This document shows, one piece after another, positions 51,935 through 59,385 of a stretch of DNA of 59,385 bases. Every line of letters begins with the position of its first letter. Within the stretch, counting starts at the first letter, position 1. The position numbers and the translations under genes are program-made. This DNA is from Deltaproteobacteria bacterium (GTDB lineage: Bacteria; Myxococcota_A; Polyangia; Polyangiales; Ga0077539). The stretch spans positions 1-59,385 of the forward strand of contig JAUXYJ010000021.1 of NCBI GenBank assembly GCA_030694465.1. Reading direction: 5' to 3'. A model generated the notes under the pieces. The model was not told the origin of the DNA. It searched no databases and saw nothing but the letters and a program-made list of their open reading frames with translations.

Positions 51935-52882
51935 ATGAAGCTGGTGATCGAACGAGGGCGGACGGTCCCGTTCAGCGCACTTCCGCCGCGCAGCATTGCG
52001 CTTGATGGCTACGTGCAGGGCCCGGCGATTGATGCTGAACAAGAGCGCTACAGTTTTGACCACCACGGTGGCTGTGTTCGGCATGCGACACGGTCCACCG
52101 CCGAGCAGGTACACGACGCGATTGTGCTGGGGCTTGACCCCAACGGGCTAACTATTTACTGCAACGATGTGGACCTCGACACTGCGCTCGCGGTCTGGCT
52201 CTTGGCGAACCCGCATCGGGCGCAAGAAGAGCTCGTAGGGCAGCTCACGGTCGCTGCAGGGCTGCTCGATGCACACTCTGGGGCTTATCCGGTGGGGCCT
52301 GCGATGCGCCACGTGATCGAGTGGCTGAGCGAACCCGAGACGCGGGCGCGGGCCAACGGGCAGTATTGGGCCATGGATGACGTAGCGCTGGGACAATTGC
52401 TAGGAAATGTCTCGCGACGCATTGATGTGTACACCCACGGAGAGGCGCGCGCCGACGTCACGCAGTTCGCGATTGATGAGCGCTACGAGATTGAGCGCGA
52501 AGGCACGGGCTGGGTGCTCGCACGCACCGTCGGGACGCGCGCACATGGAGCGCTGTTTCGTGATGGCTATCTTCGGTTGCTCATCTATCGGCAGCTGCCC
52601 GACGGGAGCTACGGTTACACGGTCGCCAAGCGCTCGGAATTCGTGAAGTTTTTTCCGGTCGGCGAGATCTTGCAGGTGCTTGATCAGCACGAGCCAGGCT
52701 GGGGCGGAGGGAGCACCATTGGCGGAGCTCCGCGCAACGCCGACGGGTCACGTTCGAGAATTTCGCCCGACGAAATCTTCTCGATCATCGAAGCGGTTGT
52801 GGTCAAAACCCGCATAGAACACAACGCGCCGACCACCGCCGCTTCTCCCGACGTGACCATGAAGCTCCGCGCACTCCGTTGA
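51935..52882 (+). CDS. DHH/DHHA1-like phosphoesterase-related protein
   Basis: The protein has 315 residues. It has D42-H43-H44 in SFDHHGGCVRH, STAEQVHDA (54-62), and D78/D80/D82 in CNDVDLDTALAVWLL, which together resemble the DHH motif and metal-binding Asp set. A C-terminal GWGGGSTIGGAPR resembles the DHHA1 GG motif. The order and spacing differ from standard RecJ/NrnA proteins. It may be a nucleotide phosphoesterase or an inactive relative. It is 79 bp after the SprT-like gene and has no obvious partner. Confidence 0.6.
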   Translation: MKLVIERGRTVPFSALPPRSIALDGYVQGPAIDAEQERYSFDHHGGCVRHATRSTAEQVHDAIVLGLDPNGLTIYCNDVDLDTALAVWLLANPHRAQEELVGQLTVAAGLLDAHSGAYPVGPAMRHVIEWLSEPETRARANGQYWAMDDVALGQLLGNVSRRIDVYTHGEARADVTQFAIDERYEIEREGTGWVLARTVGTRAHGALFRDGYLRLLIYRQLPDGSYGYTVAKRSEFVKFFPVGEILQVLDQHEPGWGGGSTIGGAPRNADGSRSRISPDEIFSIIEAVVVKTRIEHNAPTTAASPDVTMKLRALR

Positions 52883-52912
52883 CACTGGGGGGTCTGTTCG
52901 CCATGGTTCTCT

Positions 52913-52935
52913 CGCGTGTGGGTTAAACCCACGCG
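52913..52935. promoter_or_regulatory. Inverted repeat upstream of trxA
   Basis: CGCG-TG-TGGGTTAAACCCA-CGCG: the inner TGGGT/ACCCA and outer CGCG/CGCG pair, with a 2 nt bulge. It lies between the DHH-like gene stop and the trxA start, 63 bp before the latter. It could end the former transcript or be an operator for trxA. Confidence 0.4.
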
Positions 52936-52998
52936 TCGAATGCATTTTCACAGCGCGCGAGTGACTGCACCGCGTCGCAAGACAGAGGAGCCCTTCTC

Positions 52999-53325
52999 AT
53001 GGCCGATGGCGTATTGACTGTGACCGATCAGACGTTTGACAGCGAAGTGACCGAGTCCACGGTGCCCGTTCTCGTGGATTTTAGCGCGGTTTGGTGCGGC
53101 CCCTGCAAGGCTCTTGAGCCCATCGTCAAAGACGTTGCCAAAGAGTTCAGTGGTCGGCTTAAGGTCGTCAAGGTCGACATTGACGACTCCCCCGGGATCG
53201 CGAGCCGCTTCGGTATCCGTGGCGTCCCCACCGTGATCGTGGTCAAGGGTGGCAAAGAGGTAAAGCGACAGGTTGGCCTCGTGCCAAAGCCCAAGCTCGT
53301 GCAGCTCTTCTCGGACCAGCTCTAA
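52999..53325 (+). CDS. trxA: Thioredoxin
   Basis: The protein has 108 residues. It has the classic active site WCGPC (W32, C33, C36), with VLVDFSAVWCGPCKALEPIV around it and a cis-Pro in GIRGVPTVIVV (about 72-76). An AGAGGAG-type Shine-Dalgarno precedes the ATG by about 8 bp. It reduces disulphides with thioredoxin reductase, which is not in the window. The active site uses Cys, not selenocysteine. Confidence 0.97.
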   Translation: MADGVLTVTDQTFDSEVTESTVPVLVDFSAVWCGPCKALEPIVKDVAKEFSGRLKVVKVDIDDSPGIASRFGIRGVPTVIVVKGGKEVKRQVGLVPKPKLVQLFSDQL

Positions 53326-53380
53326 ATTCTGATCTCCTGCGGCGCTGGGTGAGCCAGCAGGGCAACGGACATCGCGACGG

Positions 53381-54979
53381 CTACTCGTCGAGCAGCTCAA
53401 TCTCGCCGGTGTCTACGTCTGCAAATTCACGGTTGCGTCGATCGGCGTCCATCTCGTCAGCGGCTTCTAGCAATCGTGGATCGATCCCGTCGACATCGCG
53501 TGATGTCGGACGAGCCGCGGGAGCGCTCAGCGAAGGGATCCGAGGCATCCGCGGAGAGGGCGCAGGGGCCGCGGGCATCGCAGGCACACCGACCGGCAAT
53601 CCCGTGCGGGCGATCACTGGGGAAGGCGAAGGGCTCGGGGGACGTGACGGGCGGGGTGCAGAGACCTGCCCACGCTGACCGATCTGCACGGCGGGAGACG
53701 GTCGCGCGACGGGGACAGCAGGCATGGCAGGCACGCTTGAGCGCGCGGTCATGGGACGCTGTGGCGCGGGAGGCCCAGCGATGGGTGTCGCAGCCGAGGG
53801 CTCTGGGACCGAAGGCATGGGCGGCGACGAGCGAGGTGGGGCCCCGGGCATCGACGGGAGCATAAGGCCACCCGATCCGAGGGGGCGACCCATGGGACCG
53901 CGCGCGGAGGGGAGCGAGGGCTGTGTAGACGTAAGGTTGGGCGAGGCAGCGTTTGGCACCGCGCCAGGCATGGGAGGCAGTGACTCACGCTTCGGAGTGG
54001 CAGAAATAGACGCGCGGGGCGCTGCCACAGTGGTCTGACCACCCTCGGAGTCTTCGGTGGGAGGAGGCACCTCGGGGATGGGCTGTGCGACGTCCATGGG
54101 GCGGCGCTCGAGCCCGCAGGACTTGGCAAGCTGAGTCATCAGCGTGCCTTGTCCGCCAGGGCGCTTTGTTCGGTCGCGCTCTAAAAGCTGGCGAATGGCC
54201 TTGCAGACCTCGGGAGAGAGCCCTGCCTCTTCGAGTCCATGCGCGGTGGGTGAGCCAGTGAGAAGCTCCGCCGCGATCGCGCCAAGCGCAAAGAGATCGG
54301 CGGTCGCTGTAACTTTTTTTCCCGCGATGACTTCGGGGGCGACGTACGTAACGGCCTGCGCAAACGCACGCAATCGAGGCTGCAGACGCTCGGGCGGCAC
54401 AGCGCCAAGGATGGCACCATTGGTCAAGACCACCCCGGTGGGCGTGATCAACACGTTCTCTGGGCGAAGCGCGCCATGGGGCGTAGCCGAGTGAAGCGCC
54501 GAGATCGCCGACAAGATCGCGAGCAACAATCGCAGGGATTCTTCAGGTGAAAACGCAGGGCTTTGTGCGCTCCGGGCCTCGATAAGCTCACGAAGCGAGA
54601 CGCTCTCCACGGGCGTATAGATCGCGTAGAGCAGCTCGTCCGTTAGCCCCACTTCAATGGGGAGGGCGCTACCCGCCATGGGCCGTCCTGCGAACATTTC
54701 GAGTTGGTGACCCAGCGCTTCACGCTCTTGATCCGTGGGCACAAGCGCAGGGGAGAGCACCTTGAGGAGGACGTCACGCCCTTCGACTCGGTCACGCACG
54801 GCATAGGTCGTACCGAGCGCACCAAATCCAAGGATCGCGCGGGCCTCAAAGCGACCATCTACGAGGTCGCCAAGAGAGACTGGCAGCTCGAGAGCACTAC
54901 CGCAGTGCGCGCATTCGGCGACTTCGGAGTGCACCTCGGCGGTGCAATAGGGACAGCGCAACGCCACAACGAGGGCCAC
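53381..54979 (-). CDS. Zinc-ribbon pseudokinase (Ser/Thr kinase-like)
   Basis: The protein has 532 residues. A zinc ribbon has C9, C12, C23 and C26. A kinase-like domain runs about 40-290: glycine loop GFGALGTTY (51-59), VAIK-like Lys73 in VLLKVL, and YVAPEV in the APE position. The catalytic loop is HGALRPEN (168-175), so the HRD Asp is Ala170, and the DFG position is TNG (186-188). Both key Asp residues are lost, so phosphotransfer is unlikely. A Pro/Ala/Ser tail of about 240 residues follows. It may be a scaffold or ATP-sensing signal protein. Confidence 0.85.
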   Translation of the reverse strand: MALVVALRCPYCTAEVHSEVAECAHCGSALELPVSLGDLVDGRFEARAILGFGALGTTYAVRDRVEGRDVLLKVLSPALVPTDQEREALGHQLEMFAGRPMAGSALPIEVGLTDELLYAIYTPVESVSLRELIEARSAQSPAFSPEESLRLLLAILSAISALHSATPHGALRPENVLITPTGVVLTNGAILGAVPPERLQPRLRAFAQAVTYVAPEVIAGKKVTATADLFALGAIAAELLTGSPTAHGLEEAGLSPEVCKAIRQLLERDRTKRPGGQGTLMTQLAKSCGLERRPMDVAQPIPEVPPPTEDSEGGQTTVAAPRASISATPKRESLPPMPGAVPNAASPNLTSTQPSLPSARGPMGRPLGSGGLMLPSMPGAPPRSSPPMPSVPEPSAATPIAGPPAPQRPMTARSSVPAMPAVPVARPSPAVQIGQRGQVSAPRPSRPPSPSPSPVIARTGLPVGVPAMPAAPAPSPRMPRIPSLSAPAARPTSRDVDGIDPRLLEAADEMDADRRNREFADVDTGEIELLDE

Positions 54980-55071
54980 TGTACACCGACTCGCTGTTGC
55001 ACACAGCCTACGAACTGCAGAAGCTACGTGAGAATCGCACGAGCAGCGCAGAGCCGAGCAATTCTCAGACT

Positions 55072-55530
55072 TTAGCGACCCGTGGAGCCAAATCCCGAGC
55101 CGCCCCGCGGAGTCGCGTCGAGGTCATCCGTTGCGCTCCACGTCACGCGGATCACTGGGCACACGACGAGCTGCGCGATGCGATCTCCGCGCGTGATCAC
55201 GATGGACTCGTTGCCGAGGTTGATCGCCAAGACCTGGATTTCGCCACGGTAATCCGAGTCGATCGTCCCAGGCGCGTTGACCATGGCGAGCCCCTCGCGC
55301 CGCGCGCGTCCCGAACGAGCGCGGATTTGCCCTTCAAATCCCTGAGGAATCGCCACAGCGATGCCAGTCGGAATGGCCACGCGAGCCATCGGCGCGAGTG
55401 TGATGGGGTGATCAAGCGCAGCGACAAGGTCAAGCCCTGCCGCGCCCTCGGACGCATACGAGGGCAAAGCGAGGCCCTTGGCGTGAGCAAGCTGAGAGAT
55501 CGCGATTTGCAGGGACACGGGGGCGTACAT
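55072..55530 (-). CDS. dut: dUTP pyrophosphatase
   Basis: The protein has 152 residues, the usual trimeric dUTPase size. Motifs are GAAGLDLVA (1), RARSGRA (2), NAPGTIDSDYRGEI (3), NRGDRIAQ-type TRGDRIAQLVV (4) and the Gly-rich RGGSGFGSTG (5) at the C-terminus. It hydrolyses dUTP to dUMP and keeps uracil out of DNA. It lies 62 bp downstream of rnc on the same strand. Confidence 0.95.
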   Translation of the reverse strand: MYAPVSLQIAISQLAHAKGLALPSYASEGAAGLDLVAALDHPITLAPMARVAIPTGIAVAIPQGFEGQIRARSGRARREGLAMVNAPGTIDSDYRGEIQVLAINLGNESIVITRGDRIAQLVVCPVIRVTWSATDDLDATPRGGSGFGSTGR

Positions 55531-55592
55531 GACCCAACCTCGTAGTCCAGCGCAGAGAGACCTGTCAGTTTTCTTGCAGCCGGAGCGATCCC

Positions 55593-56363
55593 TCAGGAGA
55601 GTGCTTCGTCGGAGTCAGCGGGTGTTTGCTCTTCGGGGAGAGAAGGCTCGGGGCCCAAGCGCAGGCGCTCGAGGGCTGCGCGGGCGGCGGCTTGCTCAGC
55701 GTCTTTTTTGCTTCGACCACGTCCCTGCGCGGTGACTACATCGCCCGCGTCGATCGCGACTTCGTGCTCGCGGTCGTGGTCGGGGCCATACGTTGCGATG
55801 ATCCGGTACTTGGGTGTGATTTTGTATTCGGCCTGCAATAACTCTTGCAGAACCGATTTGGGATCATCGGTGCCGACGCGGGTGACCTCTTCGATGCGCT
55901 CAGCTAGCAACTTCAGGATCACAACGCGCGCGCTGTCGATGCCCCCATCGAGAAAGACCGCGGCAAACACCGCTTCGAGTGCATCTGCGAGCAGCGAAGC
56001 ACGCGCGCGGCCTCCAGAGCGGTCTTCGCCGCGCCCCAACCGCATCGCTTCACCAAGGTCTACTTTGCTCGCGGCGCGAGCGAGCGAAGACTCGTTGACA
56101 ACCGCAGCACGCAGGCGCGAGAGGACCCCTTCGGGCGCGTTGGGGACGCGCTGCCAGAGCGACTCACTCACCACCATGCCGAGCACCGAATCTCCGAGAA
56201 ATTCCAGGCGCTCGTTGTCCATCCCGAAGCGCTCACGCTGCTCCCGTGGGATGCTGTGTTCGCTGGTCCACGAGCGATGCGTGAGCGCCGCTCTGAGGGC
56301 GATTTCGTCGTTAAAATCGTAGCCCAACGCGCTCTGCAGCCGGGCGTGCAATGGATCAGTCAT
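55593..56363 (-). CDS. rnc: Ribonuclease III
   Basis: The protein has 256 residues. The catalytic signature is DNERLEFLGDSVLGMVV near 49-66, with LADALEAVFAAVFLDGG later. A C-terminal dsRNA-binding domain covers about 165-240 (ELLQAEYKITPKYRIIA, GRSKKDAEQAAARAALERL). It would process rRNA and mRNA double strands, and might cut the pnp leader stem at 44543-44602. The ATG overlaps the stop of the reductase-like gene. Confidence 0.96.
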   Translation of the reverse strand: MTDPLHARLQSALGYDFNDEIALRAALTHRSWTSEHSIPREQRERFGMDNERLEFLGDSVLGMVVSESLWQRVPNAPEGVLSRLRAAVVNESSLARAASKVDLGEAMRLGRGEDRSGGRARASLLADALEAVFAAVFLDGGIDSARVVILKLLAERIEEVTRVGTDDPKSVLQELLQAEYKITPKYRIIATYGPDHDREHEVAIDAGDVVTAQGRGRSKKDAEQAAARAALERLRLGPEPSLPEEQTPADSDEALS

Positions 56364-57463
56364 GCGAGCGGGTCCTCGATCAATTCGGACTCTTCGTTTT
56401 CGCTACGGCGAGCGGCGAGGCGTTCGCGCACGTGACGCACAAGGACCTCGGCGTATTGCTCAAACGGAGGGCATTCGACCGCATGCGGGGCGAGCATCGC
56501 GCGGGCTGTGCGGGAGTCGTAGGTGACGTCTGTCGCGAGCTGCTCAACAAAGGCACGAGGCGAGCGCAATACGCGCTCAAGCCCTGGCGTGCGCAGCACT
56601 GCACGCGTGATGTTGGCAGGGATAAATCCACGCGAAAGTTTGTGTCCGGCGGCGCGTGAGATCACGTCGTAGATCCTACGCGCAGGCAGGGGCGCCGGGT
56701 CCACAAGGTGAACCGTGCGAGATCCTGGCTTGGGATCATCGTGAAGCGCAGCCGCGGCACGCGCGACAAAATCGATGGGGACCAGGTTGAGCGGCGCATC
56801 GCCACGCACGGGCAACGGCAGAGAGAACTCTGATGGCGCAGAGAGCAAGAGCAAGATGAGCATGTAGGGCCCATCGAAGCGGTCGATCTCACCGGTCTGC
56901 GAGTCGCCCACAATAAGACCTGGGCGCAAGATGGTGATGGGCAGCGCGTCCATTTCGCGCCGAACCAGCCGCTCAGCGCGAAACCGGGTACGCTCGATGT
57001 GCGTGCGAAAACGCTGTCCAAGTTCGAGTTCGTCTTCGAAGACGGTCCCCGTGCGGTCGCCCGAAACGGTCGCTGTCGAGTGAACGATCAAGCGCTGAAG
57101 GGCGACACAAGCGCGTGCAAATTCGAGCACCTCACGCGTGCCGTCAATATTGAGCGCCTCCGCCGTGCGGTCGTCGGCGCCCTCGTAGGACACAAACGCA
57201 TGGTGCTGAATGTGTGTAATTTTGCTACTCATCGCGCGCCACTCATCGCCCGAGAGGCCCAGGTCAATGCTGGCACAATCCCCCGTGAGCAAGGTGATGC
57301 GGTCACAATGAGGGGATCGGTCAACGATGCGCTTCGCGCGATCGACGAACTTCTCGCGGACGAGCAGCGACACCTGCGCGTTGGGTCGCGTCGCGAGGAC
57401 AGCGTCCGTCACACGCATCGCGATCATGCGCGGAAACCCAGTGACGAGCACGTGCTGGCTCAT
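56360..57463 (-). CDS. NAD-dependent SDR, acyl-reductase/epimerase-like
   Basis: The start MSQHVLVTGFPRMIAMRV gives 367 residues. The N-terminal LVTGFPRMIAMRV takes the place of TGxxGxxG, a partly lost glycine-rich loop. LIVHSTATVSGDRTG then holds a Ser/Thr site. An extended-SDR YxxxK cannot be placed with certainty, and RTRFRAERLVRREM is in that region. LPITILRPGLIVGD and PLNLVPIDFVARAAAAL follow, as in male-sterility/fatty-acyl-CoA reductase and thioester-reductase domains. The substrate is unknown. It overlaps both coaE and rnc by four bases. Confidence 0.75.
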   Translation of the reverse strand: MSQHVLVTGFPRMIAMRVTDAVLATRPNAQVSLLVREKFVDRAKRIVDRSPHCDRITLLTGDCASIDLGLSGDEWRAMSSKITHIQHHAFVSYEGADDRTAEALNIDGTREVLEFARACVALQRLIVHSTATVSGDRTGTVFEDELELGQRFRTHIERTRFRAERLVRREMDALPITILRPGLIVGDSQTGEIDRFDGPYMLILLLLSAPSEFSLPLPVRGDAPLNLVPIDFVARAAAALHDDPKPGSRTVHLVDPAPLPARRIYDVISRAAGHKLSRGFIPANITRAVLRTPGLERVLRSPRAFVEQLATDVTYDSRTARAMLAPHAVECPPFEQYAEVLVRHVRERLAARRSENEESELIEDPLA

Positions 57464-58104
57464 GACGCCCTCTGCGCAAAGGATACGGACGGTGGCCATG
57501 GCGCGCCGTGCGCGATCACTATCGCGGTGTACAAATCGGCGACGCGCTCGCGAAGGCGAGACACCGACGACGAGTTGTCGACGACCCAGTGAGCGCGCTG
57601 GACTTTTTGCACAAGCGGGAGCTGTGCGTTCATTCTGGCGCGTGCGTCTTCTTGCGAGAGTCCATCGCGTGCGGCGACCCGTGCTTGCTGGACCGCAGGG
57701 TGAACCGTGACCACCATCAATCCGGCCATTGCGCGGTCGGTCTTTTGCTCTACGAGCAGCGCGGCTTCGTAGAGTCCCCAGCGAGCGCCCTGCTCGCCGA
57801 GTGACTGAAACCGCCGCATGCTCTCGGCGGCGATCCGAGGGATCACGATGCTCTCAAGCGCGCGTCGTAGTTCGGGCTGCGCGAACACATGGGCCCCTAG
57901 GCGCTTGCGATCCAAGGTGCCATCGGCAGCGAGAAACTCTGCTCCAAAACGGGCGACGACCTCGGCGAGGCCCTCCGTCTCGGGTGCGACCACGTCCCGT
58001 GCCACTTGGTCGGCATCAATGATCGAAACGCCGCGCGCTGCGAAGTGCGCAGCGACGGTGCTTTTTCCGCAGCCGATTCCGCCTGTGAGTCCAAAGACCT
58101 GCAT
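57460..58104 (-). CDS. coaE: Dephospho-CoA kinase
   Basis: The start MQVFGLTGGIGCGKST gives 214 residues; an earlier ATG at 58236 would add 44 low-quality residues. The P-loop is complete (G9-I-G-C-G-K14-S-T). IIDADQVARDVV holds the CoaE Asp-Ala-Asp site. Motifs GLYEAALLVEQKTDR and VVTVHPAVQQARVAARDG follow. It phosphorylates dephospho-CoA as the last step of CoA synthesis. It is coupled by ATGA to the SDR gene and divergent from the MerR-TPR gene. Confidence 0.96.
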   Translation of the reverse strand: MQVFGLTGGIGCGKSTVAAHFAARGVSIIDADQVARDVVAPETEGLAEVVARFGAEFLAADGTLDRKRLGAHVFAQPELRRALESIVIPRIAAESMRRFQSLGEQGARWGLYEAALLVEQKTDRAMAGLMVVTVHPAVQQARVAARDGLSQEDARARMNAQLPLVQKVQRAHWVVDNSSSVSRLRERVADLYTAIVIAHGAPWPPSVSFAQRAS

Positions 58105-58224
58105 CGAGAAGGCACTCTGTGTCAGCACGGGCATCGGATGCAAGCCCCTCGGTGTCTCTCGGGCAAATGACAGCAAACTCGCGTGCATGCGGCCGGGTAA
58201 CCTACACTTGTCGGGCTGTTTGCC

Positions 58225-59235
58225 ATGGCAGAACAATCTCCTCCGTCAACTCATGGGCCCAACATCGTCGATCTTCGCGCAGAGCGAGAGCGACGGCAGG
58301 GTCTGGCCACGCGCGAAGTCACGTCCGTGGCGCCCTCTGAGCTCACCCGCGCGGTCGTTGAGCGAGGGCAACCGCTGCTTGAGGCGGGCCTTGACCGCGC
58401 CCAGGCGAGCGAGCTGCTTCGGGTGAGTGTTCGACGGATGCGTGGGTGGGAGCGCGCGGGTCTCTTGCGCCCATCGCTCGCGCAAGGGCGCTACACATTT
58501 GCGGATTTGCGCGGCGCGCGAGTGCTCGCGGCGATGAGTAAGCTCAAGCTCTCGCTAGAGCAAATGCGCACCATGATCGAGGGGCTTCAGCGCTTACTTG
58601 CCGACGAGCGACCGGCGATCGCGCTGCGTATTCGGGTCGAAGGCCGCTCGGTCTTGGCTCGTGACGACAAGGGGAGTTTTGACGTCCGGTCGGGCCAGGG
58701 CGTCTTGGATTTCGAGACCGGGATCGCTGTCGTGCGTGCCATTGGGCAGGCGACGTCGGGCCCTCACGATCGGACCGCGTACGAGTGGTTTTTGGAGGGA
58801 TGCCGGCTGGACGGGGACGAGGCTACGCGCGTTCGAGCCGTGAGTGCCTACCGTCGCGCTGTGACTTTAGACGAGACCCTCGCGCCGGCGTGGACCAACT
58901 TGGGCGCGCTCTATCTCGCAGACGGCGAGCCGGACGAAGCGCGCAAGTGCTTTGAGCTCGCGATGGAGGCGGACCCTGCGCAAGCAGAGGCTCCATACAA
59001 CCTCGGTTTTTTACACGTCGAAGCCCACGAGTACGAACGAGCGCTCACGCTCTTGGCGCAGGCCATCGCGATGGAGCCGACGTTTGCAGACGCGCATTTT
59101 AATCTGGCGGTGGCGCTCGATGAGCTCTCACGACACACCGAGGCGCGTGCCCATTGGGAGATGTACCTTGAGCTCGTGAGCGATGGTCCCTACGCCGAGG
59201 TCGCACGCAAGCGGCTACGTCGCCGGGACCCCTGA
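58225..59235 (+). CDS. MerR-type HTH regulator fused to TPR repeats
   Basis: The protein has 336 residues. A MerR-like winged helix at about 52-112 has LLRVSVRRMRGWERAGLL, GRYTFADLRGARVLAAMSK and LSLEQMRTMIEGL. A middle segment of about 80 residues has no clear fold. TPRs run at about 190-330 (TNLGALYLADGEPDEARKC, YNLGFLHVEAHEYERAL, FNLAVALDELSRHTEAR). The likely role is a DNA-binding protein that takes a protein signal through TPRs. A palindrome and the stop of a minus-strand gene follow. Confidence 0.85.
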   Translation: MAEQSPPSTHGPNIVDLRAERERRQGLATREVTSVAPSELTRAVVERGQPLLEAGLDRAQASELLRVSVRRMRGWERAGLLRPSLAQGRYTFADLRGARVLAAMSKLKLSLEQMRTMIEGLQRLLADERPAIALRIRVEGRSVLARDDKGSFDVRSGQGVLDFETGIAVVRAIGQATSGPHDRTAYEWFLEGCRLDGDEATRVRAVSAYRRAVTLDETLAPAWTNLGALYLADGEPDEARKCFELAMEADPAQAEAPYNLGFLHVEAHEYERALTLLAQAIAMEPTFADAHFNLAVALDELSRHTEARAHWEMYLELVSDGPYAEVARKRLRRRDP

Positions 59236-59245
59236 GCGCTACAGC

Positions 59246-59261
59246 CCGGCGACGTCGCCGG
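59246..59261. repeat. Iterated palindrome, copy 5 (16 bp, between convergent stops)
   Basis: CCGGCGACGTCGCCGG lies between the MerR-TPR stop at 59235 and the stop of the minus-strand gene at 59263. Its position would suit a two-way terminator, but no U tracts are present. Confidence 0.8.
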
Positions 59262-59262
59262 A

Positions 59263-59385
59263 TCACTCGCCGGACGGGGCAGCGAGCACTGTGTCTACGT
59301 CATGCGAAGTGGCAGCTCGCGCGATCCACTGGGTCAATTGCACCGAATCGGCGCACCCCTCGATGACCTCACGCTGCGCTTGGGT
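59263..59385 (-). CDS. C-terminal end of a minus-strand gene, possibly Rpn/YhgA-type
   Basis: Reading the minus strand from the window end gives 40 residues, TQAQREVIEGCADSVQLTQW and onward to LAAPSGE, then a stop at 59263-59265. The pattern of C-A-D then L-T-x-W-I-A-R-A and D-T-V-L-A is known at the C-terminus of many myxobacterial short proteins, including Rpn-family ones. The family is uncertain because only the end is present. Confidence 0.5.
   Translation of the reverse strand, partial: TQAQREVIEGCADSVQLTQWIARAATSHDVDTVLAAPSGE

Noticed and set aside
52999..53325. Selenoprotein thioredoxin
   Set aside because: The active site is WCGPC with Cys codons, and no in-frame TGA is present.

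Overview
This 59 kb window looks like chromosomal DNA of a myxobacterium-like member of the Myxococcota, probably a Polyangia-type lineage. The G+C content is high (roughly 60-65% by eye). There are many TPR envelope proteins, several lipoproteins with acidic or proline-rich linkers, two ECF sigma/anti-sigma pairs, a Ser/Thr kinase-like protein, and paralogue families typical of that phylum. No rRNA, CRISPR array, phage or insertion sequence is visible. The one RNA gene is a selenocysteine tRNA at 21226-21323, so the organism probably makes selenoproteins.

Layout. 1-4134: the tail of an unknown gene, an ECF sigma factor with an anti-sigma/DUF4097 fusion, an SDR dehydrogenase and two unknown proteins. 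4256-14611: one long minus-strand operon of TPR and coiled-coil envelope proteins with a small exported protein and a TolQ/MotA-like proton-channel subunit. It resembles the ancestral, non-motility version of the Glt/Agl machinery. 14993-20668: a second ECF sigma factor and its anti-sigma factor, a zinc-ribbon/ATPase/TPR protein and a YVTN-type beta-propeller. 20622-22762: an unknown ORF, tRNA-Sec, a stand-alone SecA-like fragment and a STAS-like protein. 22933-31409: a PLP synthase/acyltransferase fusion, propeller and VWA lipoproteins, a methyltransferase, a YkgJ cysteine-cluster protein, a DUF1232 protein, a Nudix hydrolase and small exported proteins. 31526-40800: hisC, a YgiQ radical SAM protein, a QEGLA metallopeptidase, an alpha/beta hydrolase, a nitrate-reductase-associated protein overlapping mobA, a PQQ-dehydrogenase-like lipoprotein and a pirin. 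41001-45261: rpsO and pnp, with a clear promoter, terminator and structured leader. 45661-53325: a secreted protein, a Cys-repeat lipoprotein, a PpiD/SurA-type isomerase, a methyltransferase, an M16 peptidase, a SprT-like protein, a DHH-like protein and thioredoxin. 53381-59385: a pseudokinase, dut, rnc, a reductase-like SDR, coaE, a MerR-TPR regulator and the tail of a further gene.

How the genes fit together. Housekeeping functions (RNA decay and ribosome, dUTP pool, CoA synthesis, histidine synthesis, Moco guanylylation, redox) are mixed with envelope and stress functions. The most interesting items are the AONS-GNAT fusion, the free-standing SecA fragment, the lipoprotein with cysteines exactly 18 residues apart, the pseudokinase, the TPR/TolQ envelope operon, a PNPase with an Arg/Glu-repeat tail of about 470 residues, and a strongly over-represented 14-16 bp palindrome (core CGGCGACGTCGCCG) found five times. 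All functional names come from reading motifs by eye; no database search was run.
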